Below the pieces are notes generated by a model. It was not told the DNA's origin. It did not search any database and was given only the letters and a program-made list of their open reading frames with translations. Positions 1 to 5,166 of a stretch of 8,356 bases of DNA are shown here, piece by piece. The translations under genes were made by a program, and so were the position numbers. Numbering within the stretch: the stretch's first letter is position 1; the number at the start of each line of letters is the position of its first letter. This stretch comes from Planctomycetota bacterium (GTDB taxonomy: Bacteria; Planctomycetota; Phycisphaerae; SM23-33), in assembly GCA_003644335.1 (NCBI GenBank), contig QNCB01000035.1:1-8356 (forward strand). Direction: 5' to 3'.

Positions 1-476
1 CCTATGCTCGTGCCCGGCGGCAGCTCAGCGTGCCCGCCATAGGTAGCGGAGAAATTTTCGCACACGCCGAAGTGTCCCTCGTTGCAGCACTCGCACATAG
101 GCCGGGTCTCTCGCGGGTTGCAGCCTAGCGTCGGCTCGACGAGCACCCGCCGACCGAGCCAGCTCGAATCGACACCCGGGCCTAGCTGGTCGACCACCGC
201 GACATTCTCATGGCCTGGTATCATGGGCATGGAACTATACGCCTGCAACAGCGAGTCCGGCGGCGCCTTTTGGGCGACCAGCGCCAAGTCCGAGCCACAA
301 ATACCGCCCAAAAGCGTGCGGAGCCGAACCCAGTTCCGCGTTGGTAACTCTGGCGGGGGCACGTCGCGCAGCGAAAAACCGTTCAGCTCCGAGAGCAGAC
401 ACCCGGGCCAAAAATGCTTCAACCATTGGCAGGTGACCCAACCCAAAGGCTTGATGTCATAGATAAGGGCTTTCAT
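1..476 (-). CDS. Zinc-dependent medium-chain (MDR) alcohol dehydrogenase family protein, N-terminal part
   Basis: The start is at 474-476 and the gene runs off the left edge; 158 complete codons are visible. The protein begins MKALIYDIKP, a typical MDR opening. It has the catalytic-zinc motif GGICGSD (Cys60), the GHE motif (His89, Glu90), and a cysteine-rich structural-zinc lobe (Cys119, Cys128, Cys130, Cys131, Cys139), which has the one cysteine more than the four zinc ligands needed. This is the GroES-like catalytic domain; the NAD(P)-binding Rossmann domain would lie outside the window. Members oxidise alcohols or polyols or reduce carbonyls with NAD(P)(H), and substrate cannot be deduced here. 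No convincing Shine-Dalgarno precedes the ATG, and the repeat block starts about 25 bp upstream. It lies downstream of ilvB on the same strand, but about 475 bp of repeats make co-transcription uncertain. The family is clear; the function is not. Confidence 0.88.
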   Translation of the reverse strand, partial: MKALIYDIKPLGWVTCQWLKHFWPGCLLSELNGFSLRDVPPPELPTRNWVRLRTLLGGICGSDLALVAQKAPPDSLLQAYSSMPMIPGHENVAVVDQLGPGVDSSWLGRRVLVEPTLGCNPRETRPMCECCNEGHFGVCENFSATYGGHAELPPGTSI

Positions 477-500
477 ACCGCGACATACTAGATGTTGTTG

Positions 501-950
501 GGGGAATAGGCAAGTAGGGAATAGGCAAATGACGAATTTCGAAATCCGAATGAGGAATCAATGACGAATAGCGAAAAAATAGCCAATGCCCAAATACCCA
601 ATGACCACTGAAGAACCAATACCCAATGCCAAATACTCCCCCGTGTCATTCTGCGCCTTCGCGGGGAAGACAAAGGAAAAAGTTTACCGCGAAAGAACGC
701 AGAGAACGCAAAGAGAAAGATAAGTAGAAAACAAAAAAAGAATGGATTCCCGCTCCCCGACCGGGTCGAGGACAAGCTTCGCGGGAATTGACAAAAAAAG
801 GGAAGCAAAAAATCCGTGTTCATCCGTGGTTCGCTGTTTCTGCCTTCACTGATTACTGCAGGCTGATTACTGATTACTCAAAAAAATCTGTGTAATCCCT
901 CTTCAGTCCGTGTAATCCGTGGATTCCTATTTGCCTATTGACTATTCCCT
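501..950. repeat. Mosaic block of short intergenic repeats between the dehydrogenase gene and ilvB
   Basis: I see no gene in this stretch; it is filled by repeat modules. In order: a tandem GGGAATAGGCAAGTA unit (502-530); two AATGACGAAT copies (528-537, 560-569) around the palindrome ATTTCGAAAT; an AATACCCAATGACC/GAAGAACCAATA module (590-626); a degenerate TGTCATTC...GAAGACA palindrome (about 644-672); TTTACCGCGAAAGAACGC (683-700); the palindromic ATTCCCGC...GCGGGAAT module (746-788); ATCCGTGTTCATCCGTGG (813-830); a 7-bp-period run of (A/G)CTGATT units (848-882); ATCTGTGTAATCC and GTCCGTGTAATCC words (886-919); and an inverted AATAGGCAAAT (929-939). Several modules recur at 4984-5156, 7052-7167 and 3071-3088. 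The block ends within about 5 bp of the ilvB stop codon. Confidence 0.8.
746..788. repeat. Palindromic module ATTCCCGC...GCGGGAAT, copy 1
   Basis: This 43-bp module has 8-bp inverted ends and an interior containing CCCCGACCGGG and GAGGACAAGCTTC. It matches 7121-7163 at 41 of 43 positions by eye. As RNA it would fold into a GC-rich hairpin, but no T-run follows on either strand, so it is not called a terminator. Confidence 0.8.
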
Positions 951-954
951 GCTG

Positions 955-2658
955 TCATATAAGTTCACCGTGTATCATGTCGTGCAGTGCCCTGCCTGCT
1001 GCGACCATGGGGTAGACGTTTTCTTCCTTGGCAACGCAGACGTGCAGCAGGAATGGGCCTGAGCTGTCGAGCATTGTTTTCACGCCACCGGCCAGGTCAG
1101 CCCGGTCGGTGATGGTAATGCCCTGGGCGCCGAAGCCTTCGATAATCTTGACGAAGTTCGGGCACGGATGATCCACGCCGCTGTACCGCCGGTCGTAGAA
1201 CAGCTGCTGCCATTGGCGAACCATGCCGAGATAATCATTATCCAGCACGACGAACTTGGTGGGCATGTTGTAGCGGACAGCTGTCATTATCTCGATCATC
1301 GTCATAGAGAAACTGCCGTCGCCGTCGATGTCGATAACGAGCTTGTCCGGGTGGGCAAACTGCGCACCGATAGCAGCGGGCACGCCATAGCCCATCGTGC
1401 CCAGACCGCCGGAGGTCAGCAGCTGTCTGGGTTTTCTCCAGCCACAGAACTGGGCAGCCCACATCTGGTGCTGTCCGACGCCCGTAGCGATAATCGCGTC
1501 ATGGTCGGTCATCTCCCCGATCATCTCGCAGACTTCCTGAGGCCTGATGTCGCCATTGGTTTCATAGCTCAGCGGGAACTCTTTCTTCCAGTCCGCTATC
1601 TGCCCCAGCCAATCCTCGCGTGGAACCTTCTCTATATAAGGCTGCATCTGAGCGAGAATCGCCTTGGCGTCGCCGACCAGCGGGATGTCGACCGTAACGT
1701 TTTTGGAAATACTCGACGGGTCGATGTCTATGTGGATTATTTTCGCGTGGGGCGCGAACTGGGCCAGGTCGCCGGTAACGCGGTCGTCAAACCTCGCGCC
1801 GATAGAGACCAGGCAGTCGCAACTTTGGACAGCATGGTTGGCGTAAGCCGTGCCGTGCATGCCGAGCATTTTCAAGGCCAGGGGGTCGGACTCGTCAAAA
1901 GTTCCCAAGCCCATCAGCGTGGTGGTGGTGGGCAGGTTGCCCGCCTTGGCCAGTGCCCGCAGTTCGTCGGACGCGCCGGAGAGGATAACCCCGCCGCCGA
2001 CGTATAGCACGGGCCTCTTAGCCTGGTTTATGGTCTCAGCTGCGAGTTTGATTTGTCGCTCGTTGCCCGCTCCGCCGCGAGGCTTATAGCCCGGCAAGCT
2101 CAGCTCCATGCCAGGCTCCTGCTCGAGCTTGTTGATCGTGGTGTCGACGGGGATATCGACCAGCACAGGCCCAGGCCTGCCCGAACTTGCGATGTGGAAG
2201 GCTTCCTTTATTATCCTGCCGAGGTCCTTGACGTCTTTGACCAGGAAATTGTGCTTGGTAACCGGGCGGGTGATGCCCGTCATGTCCGCTTCCTGAAAAG
2301 CGTCGTTGCCAATCAGCTGGGTTTTGACCTGACCTGTGAACGCAACCAGCGGAATCGAATCCATATTGGCTGTCGCCAGGCCCGTAACTATGTTCGTCGC
2401 GCCGGGCCCGCTGGTTGCGATAACCACGCCGGTCTTGCCCGTGCTGCGAGCGTAGCCGTCGGCCATGTGGCAGGCGCCTTGTTCGTGTCTGGTGAGGACG
2501 AACTTGATTGGCGAATCGTAGAGTTCGTCGAATATCGGCAACAGCACGCCGCCGGGGTAGCCGAAGAGAACTTCGACGCCCTGTTCCTTGAGCATTTCGT
2601 GAAAAATCTTCGCCCCGGTCATGCCGAGGTAACTTGTCTGTTTGTCTTTGCAGCTCAT
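955..2658 (-). CDS. ilvB: Acetolactate synthase (acetohydroxyacid synthase), large catalytic subunit
   Basis: This ThDP- and FAD-dependent cytoplasmic enzyme condenses two pyruvates to acetolactate, or pyruvate with 2-oxobutyrate to acetohydroxybutyrate, the first common step of valine, leucine and isoleucine synthesis. The 567-aa length is normal. Visible features are the N-terminal ThDP-binding domain with LFGYPGG (31-37) and the catalytic glutamate in RHEQGACHMADGYAR (Glu59); SGPGATN (83-89); the central FAD-binding domain with GARFDDRVTGD (287-297); and the C-terminal ThDP domain with IDGDGSF (444-450) and DNDYLGMVRQWQ (473-484), which bind the Mg-diphosphate. The start is fixed by an in-frame TAA a few codons upstream and by AAGGA at 2665-2669. 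A strong promoter and a probable attenuating leader lie upstream. The regulatory subunit gene, often the next gene downstream, is absent; repeats follow instead. Confidence 0.97.
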   Translation of the reverse strand: MSCKDKQTSYLGMTGAKIFHEMLKEQGVEVLFGYPGGVLLPIFDELYDSPIKFVLTRHEQGACHMADGYARSTGKTGVVIATSGPGATNIVTGLATANMDSIPLVAFTGQVKTQLIGNDAFQEADMTGITRPVTKHNFLVKDVKDLGRIIKEAFHIASSGRPGPVLVDIPVDTTINKLEQEPGMELSLPGYKPRGGAGNERQIKLAAETINQAKRPVLYVGGGVILSGASDELRALAKAGNLPTTTTLMGLGTFDESDPLALKMLGMHGTAYANHAVQSCDCLVSIGARFDDRVTGDLAQFAPHAKIIHIDIDPSSISKNVTVDIPLVGDAKAILAQMQPYIEKVPREDWLGQIADWKKEFPLSYETNGDIRPQEVCEMIGEMTDHDAIIATGVGQHQMWAAQFCGWRKPRQLLTSGGLGTMGYGVPAAIGAQFAHPDKLVIDIDGDGSFSMTMIEIMTAVRYNMPTKFVVLDNDYLGMVRQWQQLFYDRRYSGVDHPCPNFVKIIEGFGAQGITITDRADLAGGVKTMLDSSGPFLLHVCVAKEENVYPMVAAGRALHDMIHGELI

Positions 2659-2664
2659 GGTTAT

Positions 2665-2669
2665 TCCTT
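2665..2669 (-). promoter_or_regulatory. ilvB ribosome binding site
   Basis: AAGGA on the minus strand lies 6 nt upstream of the ilvB ATG at 2656-2658 and confirms the start choice. Confidence 0.75.
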
Positions 2670-2737
2670 ATCGTTATGTGATATGTGAAGCTATAGAATG
2701 TGTCGAATCCCACGGAAAAAGCAAGTGTGTTTTTTTG

Positions 2738-2817
2738 CCCGGTGGGGTCGGCAGACCTGGCCTGGGTATCAGGCCTGGGACTTGGCCGCTGCGACTTGTC
2801 CAACCTCGCGCAGCGAC
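2738..2817 (-). promoter_or_regulatory. Hairpin-rich segment of the ilvB leader, candidate attenuator
   Basis: Read on the minus strand, a 9-bp stem GTCGCTGCG/CGCAGCGGC (2817-2809 with 2793-2785, one U-G pair, 15-nt loop) starts directly after the leader ORF stop codon. It is followed by GGCCTG-ATACC-CAGGCC (2775-2770 with 2764-2759, extendable by two CG pairs past an A-A mismatch) and by GGTC-TGCC-GACC (2757-2746). The loop of the first stem contains CAAGT. A second CAAGT follows that stem, and both can pair with ACTTG near 2725. No GC hairpin is directly followed by a U-tract. A weak GCAA/TTGC pairing before TTTTT (near 2720) is the nearest candidate. The mechanism is therefore open: intrinsic, Rho-dependent or translational. 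Confidence 0.4.
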
Positions 2818-2934
2818 CTAGTGTACGGAGACTACAATTACCGATAGTGTCGACACAACCCAACCGCCACGCCTTGCGGCGCACCCCGCGGGTGCCAAAG
2901 AGAAAAATTCGCGTTGTGTCAGGTCAGCTATCAT
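2818..2934 (-). CDS. Putative branched-chain amino acid leader peptide (ilv attenuator ORF), 38 aa
   Basis: This small ORF starts with ATG at 2934-2932 and ends with TAG at 2820-2818. Its C-terminus reads WVVSTLSVIVVSVH, so 8 of the last 13 residues are Val, Ile or Leu, placed right before the stop and before a stable hairpin. Clustered regulatory codons at the end of a short ORF upstream of an ilv gene are the hallmark of leader-peptide attenuation, known from enterobacterial ilvGMEDA and ilvBN. Ribosome stalling on scarce Val-, Ile- or Leu-tRNA would change the fold of the downstream leader. The predicted transcription start coincides with the A of the ATG, so the ORF may be translated without a 5' leader; no Shine-Dalgarno is present. 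The residue pattern and position are seen directly; the regulatory role is inferred. It could also be a chance reading frame. Confidence 0.5.
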   Translation of the reverse strand: MIADLTQREFFSLAPAGCAARRGGWVVSTLSVIVVSVH

Positions 2935-2940
2935 ACCCGT

Positions 2941-2969
2941 ACTATACCCATCGGATTGGGCCTTGTCAA
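2941..2969 (-). promoter_or_regulatory. Sigma-70-type promoter of ilvB
   Basis: On the minus strand there is a perfect -35 box TTGACA (2969-2964), a 17-nt spacer and a -10 box TATAGT (2946-2941). The expected transcription start is near 2934, giving a leader of about 275 nt before ilvB. The match and spacing are seen directly; its use as the ilvB promoter is inferred from orientation. Confidence 0.7.
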
Positions 2970-3017
2970 GCTTTTTGGAAAAGAACGATTTTGGAAAAAG
3001 AGCGAATAACAGGGTGG

Positions 3018-3042
3018 CGTGGTTGCGGTGTTTGCAACCACG
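3018..3042. promoter_or_regulatory. Perfect 9-bp inverted repeat, possible regulator-binding site
   Basis: CGTGGTTGC (3018-3026), a 7-nt spacer and GCAACCACG (3034-3042) form a perfect dyad in the divergent ilvB-fliO region. It lies at about -84 to -108 relative to the predicted ilvB start and about 200 bp upstream of the predicted fliO start. No T-run follows on either strand, which argues against a terminator. The position fits an operator or an enhancer for a sigma-54 activator, but no regulator can be named. Confidence 0.45.
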
Positions 3043-3070
3043 TGTTCATAAAAACATCTATGCGATCCAC

Positions 3071-3088
3071 GCGTTCTTTCGCGGTAAA
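3071..3088 (-). repeat. Isolated fragment of a dispersed repeat
   Basis: The 18 bp here are the exact reverse complement of 683-700 (TTTACCGCGAAAGAACGC). This shows that a piece of the repeat family also lies, inverted, in the ilvB-fliO control region. Confidence 0.65.
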
Positions 3089-3163
3089 TTTTTCATGGCT
3101 GACGCGCATTTTTTTTACACGGGTTGGATAAATCTTCGCGAAATGTAAAATTTTCTCCGTTGG

Positions 3164-3187
3164 CTTGCAAAACCCCTGTTTTGTAAG
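3164..3187. promoter_or_regulatory. 10-bp inverted repeat upstream of the flagellar operon
   Basis: CTTGCAAAAC and GTTTTGTAAG flank a CCCT loop, with one G-T pair, ending about 25 bp before the sigma-54-like element. It could be an operator or a weak hairpin; TCTCTTGTTG follows it on the plus strand, which is not a clean terminator tract. Confidence 0.35.
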
Positions 3188-3212
3188 TCTCTTGTTGTAA
3201 GGGAGTTATATT

Positions 3213-3228
3213 TGGCACGTGTTATGCA
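3213..3228 (+). promoter_or_regulatory. Sigma-54 (RpoN)-type -24/-12 promoter element before fliO
   Basis: TGGCACG-TGTT-ATGCA matches the consensus TGGCACG-N4-TTGCA at all but one position. The GG (3214-3215) and GC (3226-3227) are exactly 10 nt apart, as sigma-54 requires. Transcription would start at about 3238-3240, on top of the ATG at 3240. Many bacteria drive flagellar genes with sigma-54 plus an enhancer-binding activator. A chance match is possible. Confidence 0.5.
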
Positions 3229-3239
3229 TGGCCTATGGC

Positions 3240-3830
3240 ATGAGCAATCGGTCTACATATATTAACGGATATTGGCTTGTGGCGGTGGTGTTGCTACTTG
3301 TCATCACGACGGTTATGACAAAAACCGCCCTTGCTGAAAAGTCAGGCCCAGTGGCGTCGGAGGCGGTTTCCTCTCAAAAAGACGAGACCAAGCTGGCCAA
3401 TCGGCCTATTTATGGCGATGACGGCCCAAAAAACGCCAAAAAAACTCAAAAAACGCCAAAATTGCCTGCTAAGTCCATCGGCACGCGGGGAGACCCCAAC
3501 GCTGGCGGGCTTGTTCGGCAGATGATGGCTTTGGTTGTGATCATTCTCGCCCTGGGCGGGGTTGGCTGGGTCGTGTCCAAAAAGGTGCTGCCCAGGCTGA
3601 GGGGCCAAGCCAGGCCTGGGGGCAAGGCGGTTCGCATACTCGAGACTACATATATAAGTCCGCGTCAGCCTGTGTACCTGTTGGCGGTCGGCAGCAAGAA
3701 GTTGCTGATAGCTTGCGGCAAGGACGGCCCACGGCTGTTGGCGGATGTTACCGCGGGCCTGGCTAGGTCGGCTGGCTGCGATGAAAACTTTGCCGACGTG
3801 CTGGACAATCAGACGGAGGTCAGCGAATGA
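3240..3830 (+). CDS. fliO: Flagellar biosynthetic protein FliO
   Basis: FliO is a small membrane protein that helps assemble the FliP-FliQ-FliR export channel at the base of the flagellum. With the ATG at 3240 the protein has 196 residues. A signal-peptide-like segment ends in TALA (about 1-32). A hydrophilic, Lys/Pro-rich external stretch follows (33-88), then one membrane helix (about 91-112), then a cytoplasmic domain with RILETTYISPRQPVYLLAVGSKKLLIACG (132-160), split here as RILETTYISPRQ and PVYLLAVGSKKLLIACG, the diagnostic FliO pattern of a sheet that reads PR-x-hydrophobic-VG-x-K-x-L-h. It is longer than enterobacterial FliO because of the external stretch. In-frame starts at 3219 (GTG) and 3228 (ATG) overlap the sigma-54-like element and would fall upstream of its start site, so 3240 is preferred. 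No clear Shine-Dalgarno exists. Its stop overlaps the fliP start. Confidence 0.85.
   Translation: MSNRSTYINGYWLVAVVLLLVITTVMTKTALAEKSGPVASEAVSSQKDETKLANRPIYGDDGPKNAKKTQKTPKLPAKSIGTRGDPNAGGLVRQMMALVVIILALGGVGWVVSKKVLPRLRGQARPGGKAVRILETTYISPRQPVYLLAVGSKKLLIACGKDGPRLLADVTAGLARSAGCDENFADVLDNQTEVSE
3815..3820 (+). promoter_or_regulatory. fliP ribosome binding site
   Basis: GGAGGT lies 6 nt before the fliP ATG (3827), inside the end of fliO. It is the strongest Shine-Dalgarno in the window and fixes the fliP start; the ATGA overlap suggests translational coupling. Confidence 0.8.
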
Positions 3831-4699
3831 AGCTGACGCGCGCTAAATTATTGTCGCTGGTTTTGGCTGTGATATTTTGTCTCGCCGGCGCAGCGTTCGC
3901 TCAGCCTGCGGCGCCAGCCCAAGCTGACGACCAGGCCCAGGCTAGCAAGACTCAGCCTGTTTCGAACGTGCCGGGCATTGGCGAGATTCTCAGCGTAATC
4001 GAGAAGGCAACCCAAGGCCAAGTTGATGCGGACCCGACGGGAACTACCGCGGACAAATCGACGCCAGGCCAGGGTTGGACCGCACCGGTTCGCCTGGCGG
4101 TGGTCTTCGCGTTCCTGGCTTTGTTGCCGAGCTTGTTGGTGATGATGACGTCTTTCACGCGGATCGTGATAGTGTTGGGTTTCATCCGCAGAGCTTTGTC
4201 CACGCAGAGCATTCCGCCGACGGTAGCGTTGATAGGCTTGGCGTTTTTCCTGACGATTTTCACGATGGGCCCGGTGTTGTCCGAGATCAACACCCAGGCT
4301 ATCGAGCCTTATATGAAGGACGCTTTGGAGTTCCCCGCTGCGGTGGAAAAGGGCAATGACGTCCTCAAGGATTTCATGCTCCGCCAGACCCGTTCGAGCG
4401 ACCTGGAACTTTTTTTGGACTTCGCCGGCATAGACGCGGCCAAGACCCAAGCTGACGTGCCCATGCGGGTGGCGGTGCCTGCTTTTGCGATCAGCGAGTT
4501 CCGCACCGCATTCGAAATTGGCTGTCTGCTGTTTATTCCATTCCTGCTGATAGACCTCGTCGTGGGCGGTATTTTGCTCAGTGCGGGGATGATGATGTTG
4601 CCGCCTTCGATGGTCTCGTTGCCATTCAAAATTATACTTTTCGTCCTGGTCGACGGCTGGCGGCTGTTGGCGGAAACACTGGTGCTGAGCTTTAGATAG
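3827..4699 (+). CDS. fliP: Flagellar biosynthetic protein FliP
   Basis: FliP forms most of the core of the flagellar type III export channel, as five copies with FliQ and FliR. The 290-residue protein has a cleavable signal peptide (1 to about 25, ending AAFA), an Ala/Gln-rich external stretch (26-86), and the FliP domain from about 87. Diagnostic motifs are LLPSLLVMMTSFTRIVIVL (99-117), QSIPPTVALIGLAFFLT (127-143), VPAFAISEFRTAFEIG (207-222) and AGMMMLPPSMVSLPFK (253-268), then LFVLVDGWRLL (271-281). Length is slightly above the usual 245-255 because of the longer N-terminal region. The start has GGAGGT at the right distance and overlaps the fliO stop by ATGA; fliQ starts 10 bp after its stop. 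Identification is certain. Confidence 0.97.
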   Translation: MKLTRAKLLSLVLAVIFCLAGAAFAQPAAPAQADDQAQASKTQPVSNVPGIGEILSVIEKATQGQVDADPTGTTADKSTPGQGWTAPVRLAVVFAFLALLPSLLVMMTSFTRIVIVLGFIRRALSTQSIPPTVALIGLAFFLTIFTMGPVLSEINTQAIEPYMKDALEFPAAVEKGNDVLKDFMLRQTRSSDLELFLDFAGIDAAKTQADVPMRVAVPAFAISEFRTAFEIGCLLFIPFLLIDLVVGGILLSAGMMMLPPSMVSLPFKIILFVLVDGWRLLAETLVLSFR

Positions 4700-4709
4700 G
4701 GCAAGACTT

Positions 4710-4979
4710 ATGAACGGTGAAATTATTTTATTTCTAGGCAGGCGGACGCTTGAAACGGGCATGTTGTTGGCTGGGCCTGTGCTGATAGTCGCACTTATCA
4801 GCGGCGTGTTGGTGTCGCTATTCCAGGCGGTAACATCGATGCGGGACATGACCCTCGGCGTGGTCGTAAAGATAGGAGCTGTCGGGATAACAATGCTGAT
4901 AGCAGGTGGCTGGATGCTGCAGGTGATTTTGTCGTTCACAAAAGAAGTCTTCGACACGATCCAGTTGATGACGCAGTAA
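4710..4979 (+). CDS. fliQ: Flagellar biosynthetic protein FliQ
   Basis: FliQ is the small two-helix subunit that packs around the FliP-FliR channel in the inner membrane. The length, 89 residues, is exactly typical. Two hydrophobic hairpin segments are visible (about 17-38 and 53-75). The connecting region QAVTSMRDMTLGVVVKI corresponds to the usual QA-T-QI-NE-TL-F-PK-I loop, but the proline before the conserved lysine is Val here and the QIN is SMR. AGGG at 4698-4701 overlaps the fliP stop and is 8 nt from the ATG. It is followed by a repeat-filled gap rather than directly by fliR. Confidence 0.93.
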   Translation: MNGEIILFLGRRTLETGMLLAGPVLIVALISGVLVSLFQAVTSMRDMTLGVVVKIGAVGITMLIAGGWMLQVILSFTKEVFDTIQLMTQ

Positions 4980-4983
4980 AAAC

Positions 4984-5156
4984 GGCAATAGGGAATAGGC
5001 AAGTATGGAATAGGAGAAACAGAAAATACCCAATGACCAAATACCCAATGACCATTGAAGAACCAATATCCAACACCCAATGAAGAACCAATGCCCCGTG
5101 TAATTTGTGTTTTGCTGTTTTTGCTTTTACTGATTGCTGATTACTGATTACTGACA
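4984..5156. repeat. Mosaic repeat block inside the operon, between fliQ and fliR
   Basis: Modules run in the same order and orientation as at 501-950 but without its central part. They are GGGAATAGGCAAGTA plus GGAATAGG (4991-5013); a perfect tandem pair of AAATACCCAATGACC (5024-5038, 5039-5053); TGAAGAACCAAT twice with 25-bp spacing (5056-5067, 5081-5092); a GCTGTTTTTGCTTTTACTG word (5113-5131); and four 7-bp units ACTGATT, GCTGATT, ACTGATT, ACTGACA (5129-5156). The stretch 5037-5073 matches 590-626 at 35 of 37 positions by eye. No gene or terminator is seen. Confidence 0.8.
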
Positions 5157-5166
5157 ACTTTTTTTT

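Noticed and set aside
488..823. 111-aa minus-strand ORF in the repeat block
   Set aside because: It is built from repeat words translated into Phe/Ser-rich sequence, and a similar chance frame appears at 6833-7219 from the same repeat module.
1168..2688. Plus-strand ORFs opposite ilvB (including 279-aa and 211-aa frames)
   Set aside because: They are complementary shadows of a well-supported gene, with compositions and lengths explained by its codon pattern.
2084..2884. 266-aa minus-strand ORF overlapping the 5' part of ilvB and its leader
   Set aside because: It is an out-of-frame reading of ilvB, rich in Arg, Gln, His and Pro, with no family pattern, and it reads straight through the leader region.
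2659..2940. T-box or known riboswitch in the ilvB leader
   Set aside because: No T-box consensus (AGGGTGGNACCGCG-like) or other riboswitch core that I recognise is present.
2700..3148. Plus-strand small ORFs in the ilvB-fliO gap
   Set aside because: They cross the ilvB promoter and dyads, have no ribosome site and no recognisable domains.
3848..5080. 410-aa minus-strand ORF opposite fliP and fliQ
   Set aside because: Its Arg/Gln/His-rich, low-complexity translation is the usual antisense shadow of a GC-rich gene; fliP and fliQ are certain on the other strand.
4984..5156. CRISPR array
   Set aside because: Short units are contiguous or irregularly spaced, with no constant repeat separated by unique spacers.
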